Part shown: positions 17,726 to 25,926 of the stretch, piece after piece
Layout: each line of letters opens with the position of its first letter
Numbering within the stretch: position 1 is the stretch's first letter
Assembly: GCF_902459775.1 (NCBI RefSeq)
Contig: NZ_CABPSQ010000004.1
Location: 186,001-250,000, forward strand
DNA: 64,000 bases
Direction: 5' to 3'
DNA from: Pandoraea captiosa
GTDB lineage: Bacteria > Pseudomonadota > Gammaproteobacteria > Burkholderiales > Burkholderiaceae
Notes under the pieces: generated by a model
What the model was told of the DNA's origin: nothing
The model's database searches: none
Seen by the model: the letters and a program-made list of their open reading frames with translations, nothing else
Translations under genes and position numbers: made by a program

Positions 17726-18238
17726 TCATCGGCCTGTGACCAGGAGTGACGTGAATGCACTGGCCGTCACGATCCGGAAACCGAACTGGCGCGCCACACG
17801 ACTGCGCAGCTTGAGCACCGCCTTGTCCTTGCTCACGAGCCAGTGTGCGTGTCCGTCACGCGCGGCTTCAAGAAACTTCTGGTCGTCGCGGTCCCGACAA
17901 AGCGGCAGCGGCGCGCCAGGGGTAACGTCTTCCGGCACGACGATACGGTGGGTGTGGGCGTCGACCCAGTCGAGCGCGGCGTCATTGTCGATCTCGCGCG
18001 CGGCGAACTGGGGGTAAGTCAGCACGATCGCGAGTTCGTCGCGACAGCGCGAGGCCATAAGTGCGATGAGGCGGCGCTCGATGAGCGCATCGCGCACCGG
18101 TCGGGCGACCGGGTCGTCGAACACCAGCAGATCGATCCAGACATTGGTGTCGAGCACCACGCGCGGCGGTGTGGCGAGCGCGTCGAGGTGCTCGGCTAAG
18201 GCCCGGTCAGCGGGCGTGGCAACAGCGTTTTGAAGCAT
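17726..18238 (-). CDS. PIN-domain protein (putative toxin-antitoxin toxin component family)
   Basis: The start is set at 18238 (MLQNAVATP), giving 170 residues; the open frame continues to 18322 but would overlap the divergent yaaA gene. The PIN fold shows the first acidic motif VVLDTNVWIDLLVFDDP, a central glutamate in CRDELAIVLTYP, and LCRDRDDQKFLEAA with the C-terminal acidic residues and LVSKDKAVL. These fit the TIGR00305-type PIN family of single-strand ribonucleases. No antitoxin gene is visible on either side, so it may be an orphan nuclease rather than a toxin. No strong ribosome site is visible before the chosen start. Confidence 0.85.
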   Translation of the reverse strand: MLQNAVATPADRALAEHLDALATPPRVVLDTNVWIDLLVFDDPVARPVRDALIERRLIALMASRCRDELAIVLTYPQFAAREIDNDAALDWVDAHTHRIVVPEDVTPGAPLPLCRDRDDQKFLEAARDGHAHWLVSKDKAVLKLRSRVARQFGFRIVTASAFTSLLVTGR

Positions 18239-18296
18239 TGGATAGAATGACGGTTTCTCGATAGTTTCTTGATCAAGCAGGAACGCTGCACCCCAT

Positions 18297-19076
18297 ATGA
18301 TAATTGTTCTCTCGCCGGCCAAATCGCTCGACTACGAAACGCCGCCTCACGTGAGCACCCACACGGTGCCTCAGTTCGTGGACGACGCAGCCGAACTGAT
18401 CGAGGGGCTGCGCGAACTGAGCCCCGCGCAGGTCGGCTCGCTCATGAGCATCTCCGACCCGCTCGCCGCGCTCAATGTCACGCGATACGCCGAATGGTCG
18501 CCACGCTTCGACACCACCAACGCCAAGCAGGCCGTGCTCGCTTTTAACGGCGACGTCTACGAGGGGCTGTCCGCCCGTACGCTCGATGCCGGTCAACTCG
18601 ACTTCGCCCAGAAGCATCTGCGCATTCTGTCGGGGCTTTACGGCGTGCTTCGTCCCCTCGATCTGCTGCAACCTTATCGTCTCGAGATGGGAACGCGTTT
18701 CGTGAACAAGCGCGGACGCGATCTCTACGCCTTCTGGGGGGAGCGCGTCACGCAAACGATCAATGCTGCGCTCGCCGAGCATAGCGAGACGCGTCGGGTG
18801 CTGGTGAATCTGGCGTCGGAGGAGTATTTCAAGGTCGTCAAACGCCGTCTGGTGCAAGCGCCGGTGATTACACCGGTGTTCGAGGACTGGAAGGGCGGCA
18901 AGTACAAGATCATCAGCTTCTACGCCAAACGCGCTCGCGGCCTGATGGCGCGCTATGCCATCGAACGCGGTGTGACCGACGTGCAGCAGCTCAAGGCCTT
19001 CGACACCGAAGGCTATGCGTTCGACGACAGCGTCTCGAACGATTCCCTGTGGGTCTTCCGTCGCCGCGTGGCCTGA
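18297..19076 (+). CDS. yaaA: Peroxide stress protein YaaA
   Basis: 259 residues, the usual YaaA/DUF328 length, with family features [16 protein letters not shown] at the N-terminus, [29 protein letters not shown] and the C-terminal [17 protein letters not shown]. In E. coli YaaA belongs to the OxyR regulon and limits intracellular free iron under H2O2 stress, reducing Fenton damage; the fold binds DNA in vitro. The gene diverges from the PIN gene across 58 bp, so promoters must overlap. A hairpin terminator follows. Function is transferred from the family. Confidence 0.95.
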   Translation: MIIVLSPAKSLDYETPPHVSTHTVPQFVDDAAELIEGLRELSPAQVGSLMSISDPLAALNVTRYAEWSPRFDTTNAKQAVLAFNGDVYEGLSARTLDAGQLDFAQKHLRILSGLYGVLRPLDLLQPYRLEMGTRFVNKRGRDLYAFWGERVTQTINAALAEHSETRRVLVNLASEEYFKVVKRRLVQAPVITPVFEDWKGGKYKIISFYAKRARGLMARYAIERGVTDVQQLKAFDTEGYAFDDSVSNDSLWVFRRRVA

Positions 19077-19091
19077 CGTCGCCCCATTCGT

Positions 19092-19119
19092 AGCCCCGGG
19101 CCATGTTCCGGGGCTTTTT
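19092..19119 (+). terminator. Intrinsic terminator of yaaA
   Basis: An 8-bp stem AGCCCCGG / CCGGGGCT (19092-19099 with 19108-19115) followed by TTTT. It lies 15 bp after the yaaA stop and just before the carboxypeptidase gene. Confidence 0.87.
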
Positions 19120-19142
19120 CATTTCCGTGTGCGAGACAAGTC

Positions 19143-20291
19143 ATGACCGTCCACATCAGCAGCAAATTCGACAGCGGCGCGATCGAGGTGGTGAGCGCTG
19201 CGCGTGCCGACGATATTCACGTACGCATCGCCAAAGACGGGGCCGCCGAATTTGCACAGTGGTTCCATTTCCGGGTGCAGGGCGTAGGCGGCGTGCCATG
19301 CCGCATCGTCTTCGATAACGCGGGCCAGACATCGTATCCGCGTGGCTGGGAAAACTATCGTGCGGTGGCGTCCTATGATCGGGTGACCTGGTTTCGCGTG
19401 CCGACGTCCTTCGACGGGCAAGTCATGACGGTTGCGTTCACCCCCGCGCACGACAGCGTCTATCTGGCGTATTTCGAACCGTATTCGGACGAGCGTCATC
19501 TGGCGCTGCTGGGTACCGCGCAGAATTCGCCGCTGGTGAGCTCGCGCTCGCTGGGTCAGAGCGTTGACGGACGCGACATGACATTGCTCACGGTCGGTGA
19601 ACCGCGTGCCGGCAAGCGCGCTATCTGGGTGATCGCCCGTCAGCATCCTGGCGAGACGATGGCCGAATGGTTCGTGGAAGGCATGCTGCGCCGGCTGCTC
19701 GGCGCCGGGGACTGGGCGGGCGATCCGCTGGCGGCGGCGCTGCTCGACGAAGCCGTGTTTTACGTGGTCCCCAACATGAACCCCGACGGTTCGGCTCGCG
19801 GCAATTTGCGCACCAATGCCACGGGGGCGAACCTCAACCGCGAATGGTTGACGCCGGACCCCGTGCGCAGCCCGGAAGTGCATCACGTGCGCGCCGCCAT
19901 CGAGTCGACGGGCTGCGACATGTTCTTCGACATCCACGGCGACGAGGCGCTGCCGTACGTGTTTCTCGCAGGCAACGACGGGGTCGAAGGCGTGACGGAC
20001 GCCGTGCTGGCGCGGGAAAAGGCCTTCGGCGAGCGACTGAAAGCGGCCAGCCTCAACTTCCAGGACAAGTTCGGCTATCCGCCGGGCAAGCACGGTCCTG
20101 AGTCGTTCAAGCTGGCCTCGAAGTGGGTCGCGCACCGCTTCGGCTGCCTGTCGCTCACGCTCGAAATGCCCTTCAAGGACAATGCCAATCGTCCCGACCC
20201 GCAAGTCGGGTGGAGCGGCGCGCGAAGTGCTGCGCTCGGCGCATCGATGCTCACGGCGATCTGGGCGCAAATGCAGGCCGATCAGGTGTGA
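19143..20291 (+). CDS. M14-family cytosolic carboxypeptidase (AGBL/CCP-like)
   Basis: 382 residues with the cytosolic carboxypeptidase layout: a beta-rich N-terminal domain (residues 1 to ~125, with FHFRVQGVGG and YPRGWENYRAVASYDR), then an M14 peptidase domain. Zinc and catalytic residues visible are RQHPGETMAEW (HxxE), the N-R motif NLNREWLTPD, the third zinc histidine in FFDIHGDEALPYVF, and the catalytic glutamate in LSLTLEMPFKD. Bacterial members are soluble and of unknown physiological substrate; animal relatives trim glutamate chains from tubulin. No signal peptide is present. It begins 24 bp after the yaaA terminator and converges on the BspC-like gene. Confidence 0.9.
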   Translation: MTVHISSKFDSGAIEVVSAARADDIHVRIAKDGAAEFAQWFHFRVQGVGGVPCRIVFDNAGQTSYPRGWENYRAVASYDRVTWFRVPTSFDGQVMTVAFTPAHDSVYLAYFEPYSDERHLALLGTAQNSPLVSSRSLGQSVDGRDMTLLTVGEPRAGKRAIWVIARQHPGETMAEWFVEGMLRRLLGAGDWAGDPLAAALLDEAVFYVVPNMNPDGSARGNLRTNATGANLNREWLTPDPVRSPEVHHVRAAIESTGCDMFFDIHGDEALPYVFLAGNDGVEGVTDAVLAREKAFGERLKAASLNFQDKFGYPPGKHGPESFKLASKWVAHRFGCLSLTLEMPFKDNANRPDPQVGWSGARSAALGASMLTAIWAQMQADQV

Positions 20292-20344
20292 GCGCAGCGC
20301 CTCGATAGGTTCGTCACGAAAGGGGCAAGTGGGTAGACGTGATG

Positions 20345-20371
20345 AAGCACGACGCGCAATGCGTCGTGCTT
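20345..20371. terminator. Bidirectional hairpin terminator
   Basis: An 11-bp perfect stem AAGCACGACGC / GCGTCGTGCTT with a five-base loop, between the convergent carboxypeptidase and BspC-like genes. Confidence 0.78.
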
Positions 20372-20400
20372 TGCTGCCTCGCTGAAACGCGATGCTGCGA

Positions 20401-21054
20401 TCAGTTCTTCTTTTTCGTCGCGCTCTTCTTCGCGCTGGTCGACTTCGAGGCCGACGATTTTGCCGTCGACTTGCCGCCCGACGCCTTGGCCGTCGTCCCG
20501 CGCTTGCCGGATTTGGCGCTCGCGTGCGAGGCCTTGCCGCGCGAGGTGCGCTTGACCGGCTGCTCCACTTGCGAGAGCGGCGAAGTGTAATCGAAGCCCA
20601 TCATGCGACCGTCCGCGTATCCACAGCGAATGTGGATGTTGTCCGTCTGACCGCTCGTGCGCTTGCCGACACCGTCGAGTTCGACCATCTGCGTGACATC
20701 GACGCGTTGCTTGCGATCGTCGAACGGCCCGTTCCACGGCTCGATTTTCGCGTGCGCGGGATCGAGGGCTGTCTCGCCGTATTCGACACTCTCGTAACCG
20801 GGCAGCGTCGCGACAACGAAACTCGCGTGAGCGGCACAATCGGCCACCAGCGGTTCGGCGTGACGGGTGTTGATGAACTGCTCGACCAGCGCGCGGTGCT
20901 GTTCGAGCGTGAATGCCTGCGCAGGGGCCACGAAGGCCGATAGGCCCAGCGGCGCAGCGACGGCGGCGACGCCTGCGACGCTTGCGATTCCGGCGACCTG
21001 GCGCACGGCTCGCATCACGACGCCAGCGGCGCGTTGAAAAAATCGTTTCGACAT
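20401..21054 (-). CDS. Exported BspC-like protein with lysine-rich C-terminal tail
   Basis: The start is set at 21054 (MSKRFFQRAAG), because it gives a normal signal peptide with a cleavage site at APAQA-F; the longer frame to 21249 starts in unlike sequence. The 217-residue product has a mature domain (FTLEQHRALVEQFINTRHAE to about GRMMGFDYTS) that I recall as the BspC domain of Burkholderiales exported proteins, with two conserved cysteines (VADCAAHAS and IHIRCGYAD) likely disulphide-linked. The last ~45 residues are almost entirely Lys/Ser/Thr/Ala, resembling histone H1-type tails and ending in KKKN. The role is unknown; a periplasmic or surface location with a polyanion-binding tail is an inference. 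Confidence 0.8.
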   Translation of the reverse strand: MSKRFFQRAAGVVMRAVRQVAGIASVAGVAAVAAPLGLSAFVAPAQAFTLEQHRALVEQFINTRHAEPLVADCAAHASFVVATLPGYESVEYGETALDPAHAKIEPWNGPFDDRKQRVDVTQMVELDGVGKRTSGQTDNIHIRCGYADGRMMGFDYTSPLSQVEQPVKRTSRGKASHASAKSGKRGTTAKASGGKSTAKSSASKSTSAKKSATKKKN

Positions 21055-21138
21055 TGCTTGACGTATTCTCGGGGGCGTAAGGGTCACTCGGATGAAGTGG
21101 CCCTGAGCATTGCAGAGCAATGCGGGCATTCGGCACGC

Positions 21139-21173
21139 AGCACTTACCACGTAGCAAGTAGCACTTAGCACGT
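21139..21173. repeat. Near-identical 14-bp direct repeats, 21-bp period
   Basis: AGCACTTACCACGT at 21139-21152 and AGCACTTAGCACGT at 21160-21173 differ at one base and are offset by 21 bp (two helical turns), 85-120 bp upstream of the BspC-like start. They could be a paired binding site. The rest of the 439-bp gap 21055-21493 shows only a likely promoter for the plus-strand gene. Confidence 0.6.
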
Positions 21174-21321
21174 GTTCGATGCGTTGCCGATCATGCACCG
21201 CTCGCGAAGAAGCTTGACCGCATTTTGAAAGACAGCGGCGAAGCGGCATCCATCTTAACCGAAAAAATACCGCTCAAGCCCGCTGGATAAGCCCTTGGGC
21301 ACCGCGCCGCGCTCGACCGAC

Positions 21322-21349
21322 CTTGGCGAACCTTACGGCGCGCTACAAT
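21322..21349 (+). promoter_or_regulatory. Probable sigma-70 promoter for the TrmB-like gene
   Basis: A TACAAT -10 box at 21344-21349 with CTTGGC at 21322-21327 as -35 (16-bp spacing). This predicts a 5' leader of about 140 bases before the ATG at 21494, which has no recognisable Shine-Dalgarno sequence. Confidence 0.45.
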
Positions 21350-21493
21350 GCGGGCCTGTCCGAGGGATGCGGCACCGCCGTGCTTGTTCGCATTCTCGCG
21401 CGCACTTCAGCCGATCGACGGTATTGGCGTCATGGTTAGTGTCCTTCGCCGTGGCGCGCTGCGTCACCGGGCTCCACGTTTTCATTATTTGGC

Positions 21494-22204
21494 ATGTTCG
21501 CAAATTCACGCACTGTCGTCAGTGCTCAAACCGGTCCGCACGACAAGCTTGCCGCGCTCGTCGAGCGGCATCGCGACGCGACGTTTCGCAAACCGCTCGC
21601 CGCCTATAGCGCTGCGGCTTTCGATGCCGCTATCGCGGCATGGCGCAACGCCGGTTCGGCGCCCCTGATCGTCGATGCGGGATGCGGTGTGGGCGAGAGC
21701 ACGCTGCGCCTGGCGACCCAGTTTCCCGACCACTTCGTTATCGGCATCGACCAGTCCGAGAGCCGTATCGTGCGGGGCAAGGACTGGTGGGAGGGTGTCT
21801 GGCCCGAGAATTTCGTCTGGGTGCGTGCCGATCTCGTCGATTTCTGGCGTCAGCTTCACGCCGCGGGCATTCGCCCGGCACGTCATTACCTGCTGTATCC
21901 GAACCCGTGGCCGAAGATCGGCCAATTGGCGCGTCGATGGCACGCCCATGCCGTGTTTCCGACCGTGGTCGCACTGGGCGGGGTGCTGGAGTGCCGTAGC
22001 AACTGGGAGACCTATATCGACGAATTTGCGCTGGCCGTCGAGTGGCTCAGTGGCGTGCGCCCGCAGGTCGAAGCGTGGGTGCCGCGGGACGACATCGCGC
22101 CGATGACGCCGTTCGAGCGCAAGTATCTCGCGTCGGGGCATGGGCTGTACCGCTGTGTGGTGACGTTGCCGCCGGTATTGCCACGGCCGCCTTCCCTTCC
22201 TTAG
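21494..22204 (+). CDS. TrmB-like SAM-dependent methyltransferase
   Basis: 236 residues. The SAM motif LIVDAGCGVGESTLRLA, the acidic loop VIGIDQSESRI, the TrmB-specific active-site stretch YLLYPNPWPKIGQLARRWHA and the C-terminal APMTPFERKYLASGHGLY all belong to tRNA (guanine-46-N7) methyltransferases. It departs from canonical TrmB in having KIGQLARRW where typical sequences have KxRHxKRR, and a long N-terminal part before the SAM motif. It may therefore be a divergent paralogue rather than the housekeeping enzyme; whether a canonical trmB exists elsewhere cannot be seen here. No Shine-Dalgarno precedes the ATG, so the start is uncertain. Confidence 0.8.
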   Translation: MFANSRTVVSAQTGPHDKLAALVERHRDATFRKPLAAYSAAAFDAAIAAWRNAGSAPLIVDAGCGVGESTLRLATQFPDHFVIGIDQSESRIVRGKDWWEGVWPENFVWVRADLVDFWRQLHAAGIRPARHYLLYPNPWPKIGQLARRWHAHAVFPTVVALGGVLECRSNWETYIDEFALAVEWLSGVRPQVEAWVPRDDIAPMTPFERKYLASGHGLYRCVVTLPPVLPRPPSLP

Positions 22205-22291
22205 CCAGGGTATTGCAGGGATTTTGCGGAGATATTGGGGGATAGTGCGGTGATGTCGCACTCGCCTCGATCACTGCTTCGGACGCATGCC

Positions 22292-22339
22292 AAAACAAGA
22301 TCGGCCATGCAGATTGACATGCATGGCCGGTCTTGTTTT
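22292..22339. terminator. Strong bidirectional terminator
   Basis: A 20-bp stem with a single G-T pair (22292-22311 with 22320-22339) around an eight-base loop, flanked by AAAA and TTTT. It separates the convergent TrmB-like and DUF2863 genes. Confidence 0.92.
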
Positions 22340-22398
22340 CGACGCTTACGGCAGGCGTGTTCAAGGCACGCCCGCGGGTCGCGGTTACCGAGCCGCGA

Positions 22399-23577
22399 TC
22401 AGTGAAAGTGCGGACGGCTCGGTTCTGCGTCTTCCGGCATTTCCGCATGCACGACTTCGCCCACGGGGTCCGGGTACAGCGGCACGCCGCAGTCGTCACA
22501 GTACTCGGGATCGAAGCGCCCCGGATGCTTGCGGATATCGCTCACGCCACACGCCTTGAGGAGATCGGTGACTTCGTCGAGCGCGCCGCCTTCGACTTCG
22601 CCATTCTCGCGACCGTAGAGCGGCCATACCACGCCGTAAATCACGTCGTTGCTGCCACGCTGTGTAAAGCCGATGCGGTATTCGTCGATATTCTGCTCAC
22701 CAAAGCCGGCCACGACCGCACGCAGTTCCTGCGGCGTGAGCGAGAGCACGTCTTCAAGATAGCGCAGGGCCGTGCGGATCGTGTGCGGACGAATGCGTTC
22801 GTCGGCCTCGCGGCAGCTCGCATAGTAGGCGTCGGGCAGCAGGCACTCGATTTCACAGCCCGGCAGCAGGGCATTCAGGTTTGGTCCGCCCTGCGCGGAC
22901 CAGGCTTCCTGGCATTGACCGCGCTCGGCGTGGCGCGGGCCATCTTCCTGCCAACGGAACATCGGCGCGCCCTTGGGGACTGTGACCGCTGCGAGCAGGA
23001 AGCGCGGGTCGGCGAGGATCGGCGCCGTCTCCGGCAGATCGCTGCCGGGCTGCTTGACCTCGGCGTTGCTCACGGCGGCCTGCACGAGTTGTTGCGTGAC
23101 CTTCCACGATTCGCAATGCGTTCGCGGGAGCTGGTCGATGCTGTAAAGGTAGGGCGAGAGCGCCACGCGAGCCGATTCGGCCAGCACGTGGGCGTGCAGA
23201 TGCGCGCGCACCGGCATCAGGGCATCGGCCTTCACCGGGCCCGAGGGAATCGCGTAGCGTGTCCACGCGAGAATCGGAATGGCGACGAGCAGGCCGTCCC
23301 AGCGCTGATCCTCGGCTTCGGGTTCGGCGGATTCGCTTTGCGACTCGATCAGGTCGGCGAGGGCGCCATAGGCTTCGCTATGGTTGGCCTGAAGGTGGTC
23401 CAGGGCGGCGTCGATCGCCGGCTGGTTGCCGGTGCGCAGCACGCGCGTGAGCAGCGTGTCGAGCTGGGCTTCCCAGAAGCGGTCTTCGATGCGGCTTCCC
23501 GAGGCAGCCAGCGCGAGCGCGTGGCCGACCAGCTTTTCGGCGTCGGGAGTCAGTCGTTTGGCGGTGCGTGAGCGCAT
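22399..23577 (-). CDS. DUF2863 family protein
   Basis: A ~392-residue soluble protein that I recognise as the beta-proteobacterial DUF2863 family. Recognisable stretches are MRSRTAKRLTPDAEKLVGHA, RWDGLLVAIPILAWTRYAIP and, at the C-terminus, FDPEYCDDCGVPLYPDPVGE, where CxxC could bind a metal. The start at 23577 fits the family; an earlier ATG at 23598 is possible and neither has a clear ribosome site. No function is known for the family. It is monocistronic between a strong terminator and a ~200-bp gap (23578-23779) before ogt, in which I see nothing more. Confidence 0.82.
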   Translation of the reverse strand: MRSRTAKRLTPDAEKLVGHALALAASGSRIEDRFWEAQLDTLLTRVLRTGNQPAIDAALDHLQANHSEAYGALADLIESQSESAEPEAEDQRWDGLLVAIPILAWTRYAIPSGPVKADALMPVRAHLHAHVLAESARVALSPYLYSIDQLPRTHCESWKVTQQLVQAAVSNAEVKQPGSDLPETAPILADPRFLLAAVTVPKGAPMFRWQEDGPRHAERGQCQEAWSAQGGPNLNALLPGCEIECLLPDAYYASCREADERIRPHTIRTALRYLEDVLSLTPQELRAVVAGFGEQNIDEYRIGFTQRGSNDVIYGVVWPLYGRENGEVEGGALDEVTDLLKACGVSDIRKHPGRFDPEYCDDCGVPLYPDPVGEVVHAEMPEDAEPSRPHFH

Positions 23578-23779
23578 AGTTATGCAAAGCAGAAACACAT
23601 GAACTCACGATTGTACGGCATGCGTGGACGCGATAGACGCGACGCCGTCACCAATCGCGCCGACGCCTGCTGCCCGGGCACGTGCGCATGACCGCCGGAC
23701 CGACACCCACGCTACGGCACGACGCCGCTGTGCACCCATGCCGCAGCAGGGTGCAGCGTCGGGTCCCGTAGGTGCCGAA

Positions 23780-24409
23780 TCAGAAATCGAAGGCGAGATT
23801 CGCCGGGGCGGACAGGCGTGTGTGGCGCGTGGTGGGGGAGCGGGCGCCGGGTACGGAGGGCAGGGCGGCGCCTTCGAGCGAGAGCAGGGTGAGCTTGCGC
23901 TCGAGGCCGCCCGCGTAGCCGGTCAGCGTGCCGTTCGCACCGATCACGCGGTGACACGGCACGATGACCGATATCGGATTGCGCCCGTTGGCTGCCCCGA
24001 CCGCACGGGACTTGTTCGCGTCGCCGAGCGCATGCGCGAGGTCGCCGTAGCTGCGCGTCTCGCCGAAGGGGATACGGCGGAGTTCGTCCCAGACGCTCTT
24101 CTGAAACGGCGTGCCCTCTGGCGCGAGATCCAGTTCGAAAAGGCGCCGGCCGTCGTGAAAATATTCGTCGAGTTGCTGCCTGGCTGCGCGCAGCACGGCG
24201 AGGTCACCGCCGTCGCGTCGCGCCTGCTCGTCAGGCGGAAAGTACTTCTGATGCGAGAAATACACGCCGGTGAGCGCGTCGCCGTTGGCGACGAGCAGCA
24301 TCTGGCCAAGCGGGCTCTCGTAATGCGCTTCGTAACGTGTTGGCTCACGCGTGCCGACGGGGGCAGATGCAGCAGATGCAGCAGATGCCGCGGATGTCGT
24401 TCGGGTCAT
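23780..24409 (-). CDS. ogt: Methylated-DNA-protein cysteine methyltransferase
   Basis: 209 residues. The active-site signature ISVIVPCHRVIGANGTLTGY contains the acceptor cysteine (PCHRV), preceded by the helix-turn-helix region FQKSVWDELRRIPFGETRSY and the arginine finger segment ANGRNP. The protein removes O6-methyl groups from guanine (and O4-methylthymine) by irreversible transfer to its own cysteine. It starts with an Ala/Ser-rich leader (MTRTTSAASAASAASAP). The ATG overlaps the stop codon of the upstream ada-alkA gene by four bases (ATGA), so the two are translationally coupled as one alkylation-repair operon. Confidence 0.94.
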   Translation of the reverse strand: MTRTTSAASAASAASAPVGTREPTRYEAHYESPLGQMLLVANGDALTGVYFSHQKYFPPDEQARRDGGDLAVLRAARQQLDEYFHDGRRLFELDLAPEGTPFQKSVWDELRRIPFGETRSYGDLAHALGDANKSRAVGAANGRNPISVIVPCHRVIGANGTLTGYAGGLERKLTLLSLEGAALPSVPGARSPTTRHTRLSAPANLAFDF

Positions 24410-25926
24410 GCAAATACCTCCTGCAAAGTCTCGACCGGCTGGCCTGCCGGTCCTTGCGCCGCGGCGCGCCATACGTGCAGCGCAGCATAGGCGCGCCAGG
24501 GCGCCCACCGGGCGGCGCGCAGCGCGACCGCACGTCCGTCGGCGACGCCAAGTGCCTGACGAAGCACCAGATCGTCGACCGGCATCGCATCGGGCGAGCC
24601 GAGGGCACGCATCGCAATGTACTGTGCCGTCCACGGGCCGATGCCACGAATCGCGAGCAGCGACGCGATCGTCGCTTCCAATGGTGCGAGCGGATCGAGC
24701 CGCAGTTTGCCGTCCACGATCGCTTGCGCGACACCGTGAATTGCGGCGATTCGACTTCGAATGATACCGGCTTCGCCGAGCGCGTCGACTGGCACGGCCA
24801 GCATTTGTGCGGCGCTGGGGAAGGTGTGCGTCAGTCCGTGCGTGGGCGAGGCGAGTGGTGTCCCGAAGCGTTGGGCCAGACGTCCGAGCAGGCGTCGTGC
24901 GCCCTTGACCGTGATTTGCTGGCCGACGATGGCGCGCACGGCGATCTCGAAGCCGTCGACGGCACCGGGCACGCGCAGGCCCGGCGTGGGGCTGGCGAGC
25001 GAGCCCAGATGGGCATCGATCACATCCGGGCGGGCGCCCAGATCGAACAGGTGGCGCAATTTGCCGAGCACCTGAGGCACGCTGCCCGCCAGCGACGGCG
25101 GCAATGTGACCTGTAACGCATGCCGGTTTGGCAAGGGGGAGACGCGGCACCAGCCGGCCGTCGGCTGACCGTCCTGCCGCTCGATGCTCAACGTGCGGGT
25201 GTAGACGCCGCCATCGCGCCGCTCCACGCCTTCGATGGCGCGATCGCCGAGGAAGTCGAGCAGGGCGTGCCAGGCAAACGGCGGGCGATAGGCGAGCTGG
25301 AACACCAGATCGCCGTCGGGCAGGGCCGCCATGCGGGCGGTATGCGTGCTTTGGCGCAAGCGTCCGGGCGCGAAGCCATAGCGGGATTTGAACAGTCCGT
25401 TGAAGCGTCGGACGCTTCCGAACCCGGACGCCAGCGCGACTTCCGTCACGGGCAGTGCGGTATCCGTGAGCAAGCGCTTGGCGAGCAGCAGTCGTTGCGT
25501 TTGGGCGTATTCGACCGGAGAGACGCCGAACTCGTCGGCGAAGATGCGTCGCAAGTGGCGTTCGGTGATGCCGATACGAGCGGCCAGATCCGGTAACGAT
25601 GCGTGATTGAGAAAGCCTTCGTCGATCATGGCGGCGGCAGCGTCGGCCAGCTCACGCGACGCGTCGAAGCGGGCGCTGCCGGGCGCGAGCTCGGGGCGGC
25701 ACTTCAGGCAAGGGCGGTACCCGGCTTTTTCCGCCGCTGCGGCGCTGCCGTAGAACGTGCAATTCTCGAAGCGTGGCGTACGAACGTTGCAAACGGGACG
25801 GCAGTAAATACCGGTCGAGGAGACGCCGACGAAGAACCAGCCGTCGAAGCGCCGGTCGCGGGCGGAGACGGCTTTGTAGCAGACTTCCGGATCGAGCTTC
25901 ATGGGGTGTGACGCGGTAAAGAACAT
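24406..25926 (-). CDS. Ada-type regulator fused to 3-methyladenine DNA glycosylase (AdaA-AraC-AlkA)
   Basis: About 506 residues in three parts. The N-terminal Ada zinc domain (residues ~5-85) has the methyl-acceptor and zinc cysteines in GIYCRPVCNVRTPRFENCTF and YRPCLKCRPE. An AraC-type HTH (~95-190) contains GITERHLRRIFADEFGVSPV and VALASGFGSVRRFN. An AlkA-like region (~205-505) includes the HhH motif LLAIRGIGPWTAQYIAMRAL with the catalytic Asp in DAMPVDDLVL. It senses methylphosphotriesters, activates transcription when methylated, and excises 3-methyladenine. Starts at 25935 (GTG), 25926 and 25902 are all possible; 25926 is a compromise. Coupled to ogt by an ATGA overlap. Confidence 0.92.
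   Translation of the reverse strand: MFFTASHPMKLDPEVCYKAVSARDRRFDGWFFVGVSSTGIYCRPVCNVRTPRFENCTFYGSAAAAEKAGYRPCLKCRPELAPGSARFDASRELADAAAAMIDEGFLNHASLPDLAARIGITERHLRRIFADEFGVSPVEYAQTQRLLLAKRLLTDTALPVTEVALASGFGSVRRFNGLFKSRYGFAPGRLRQSTHTARMAALPDGDLVFQLAYRPPFAWHALLDFLGDRAIEGVERRDGGVYTRTLSIERQDGQPTAGWCRVSPLPNRHALQVTLPPSLAGSVPQVLGKLRHLFDLGARPDVIDAHLGSLASPTPGLRVPGAVDGFEIAVRAIVGQQITVKGARRLLGRLAQRFGTPLASPTHGLTHTFPSAAQMLAVPVDALGEAGIIRSRIAAIHGVAQAIVDGKLRLDPLAPLEATIASLLAIRGIGPWTAQYIAMRALGSPDAMPVDDLVLRQALGVADGRAVALRAARWAPWRAYAALHVWRAAAQGPAGQPVETLQEVFA

Noticed and set aside
23780-25150. 456-residue frame giving ogt a long N-terminal extension
   Set aside because: The extra part runs antiphase through the ada-alkA gene; the Ogt start at 24409 overlaps the upstream stop as ATGA and gives the family length.
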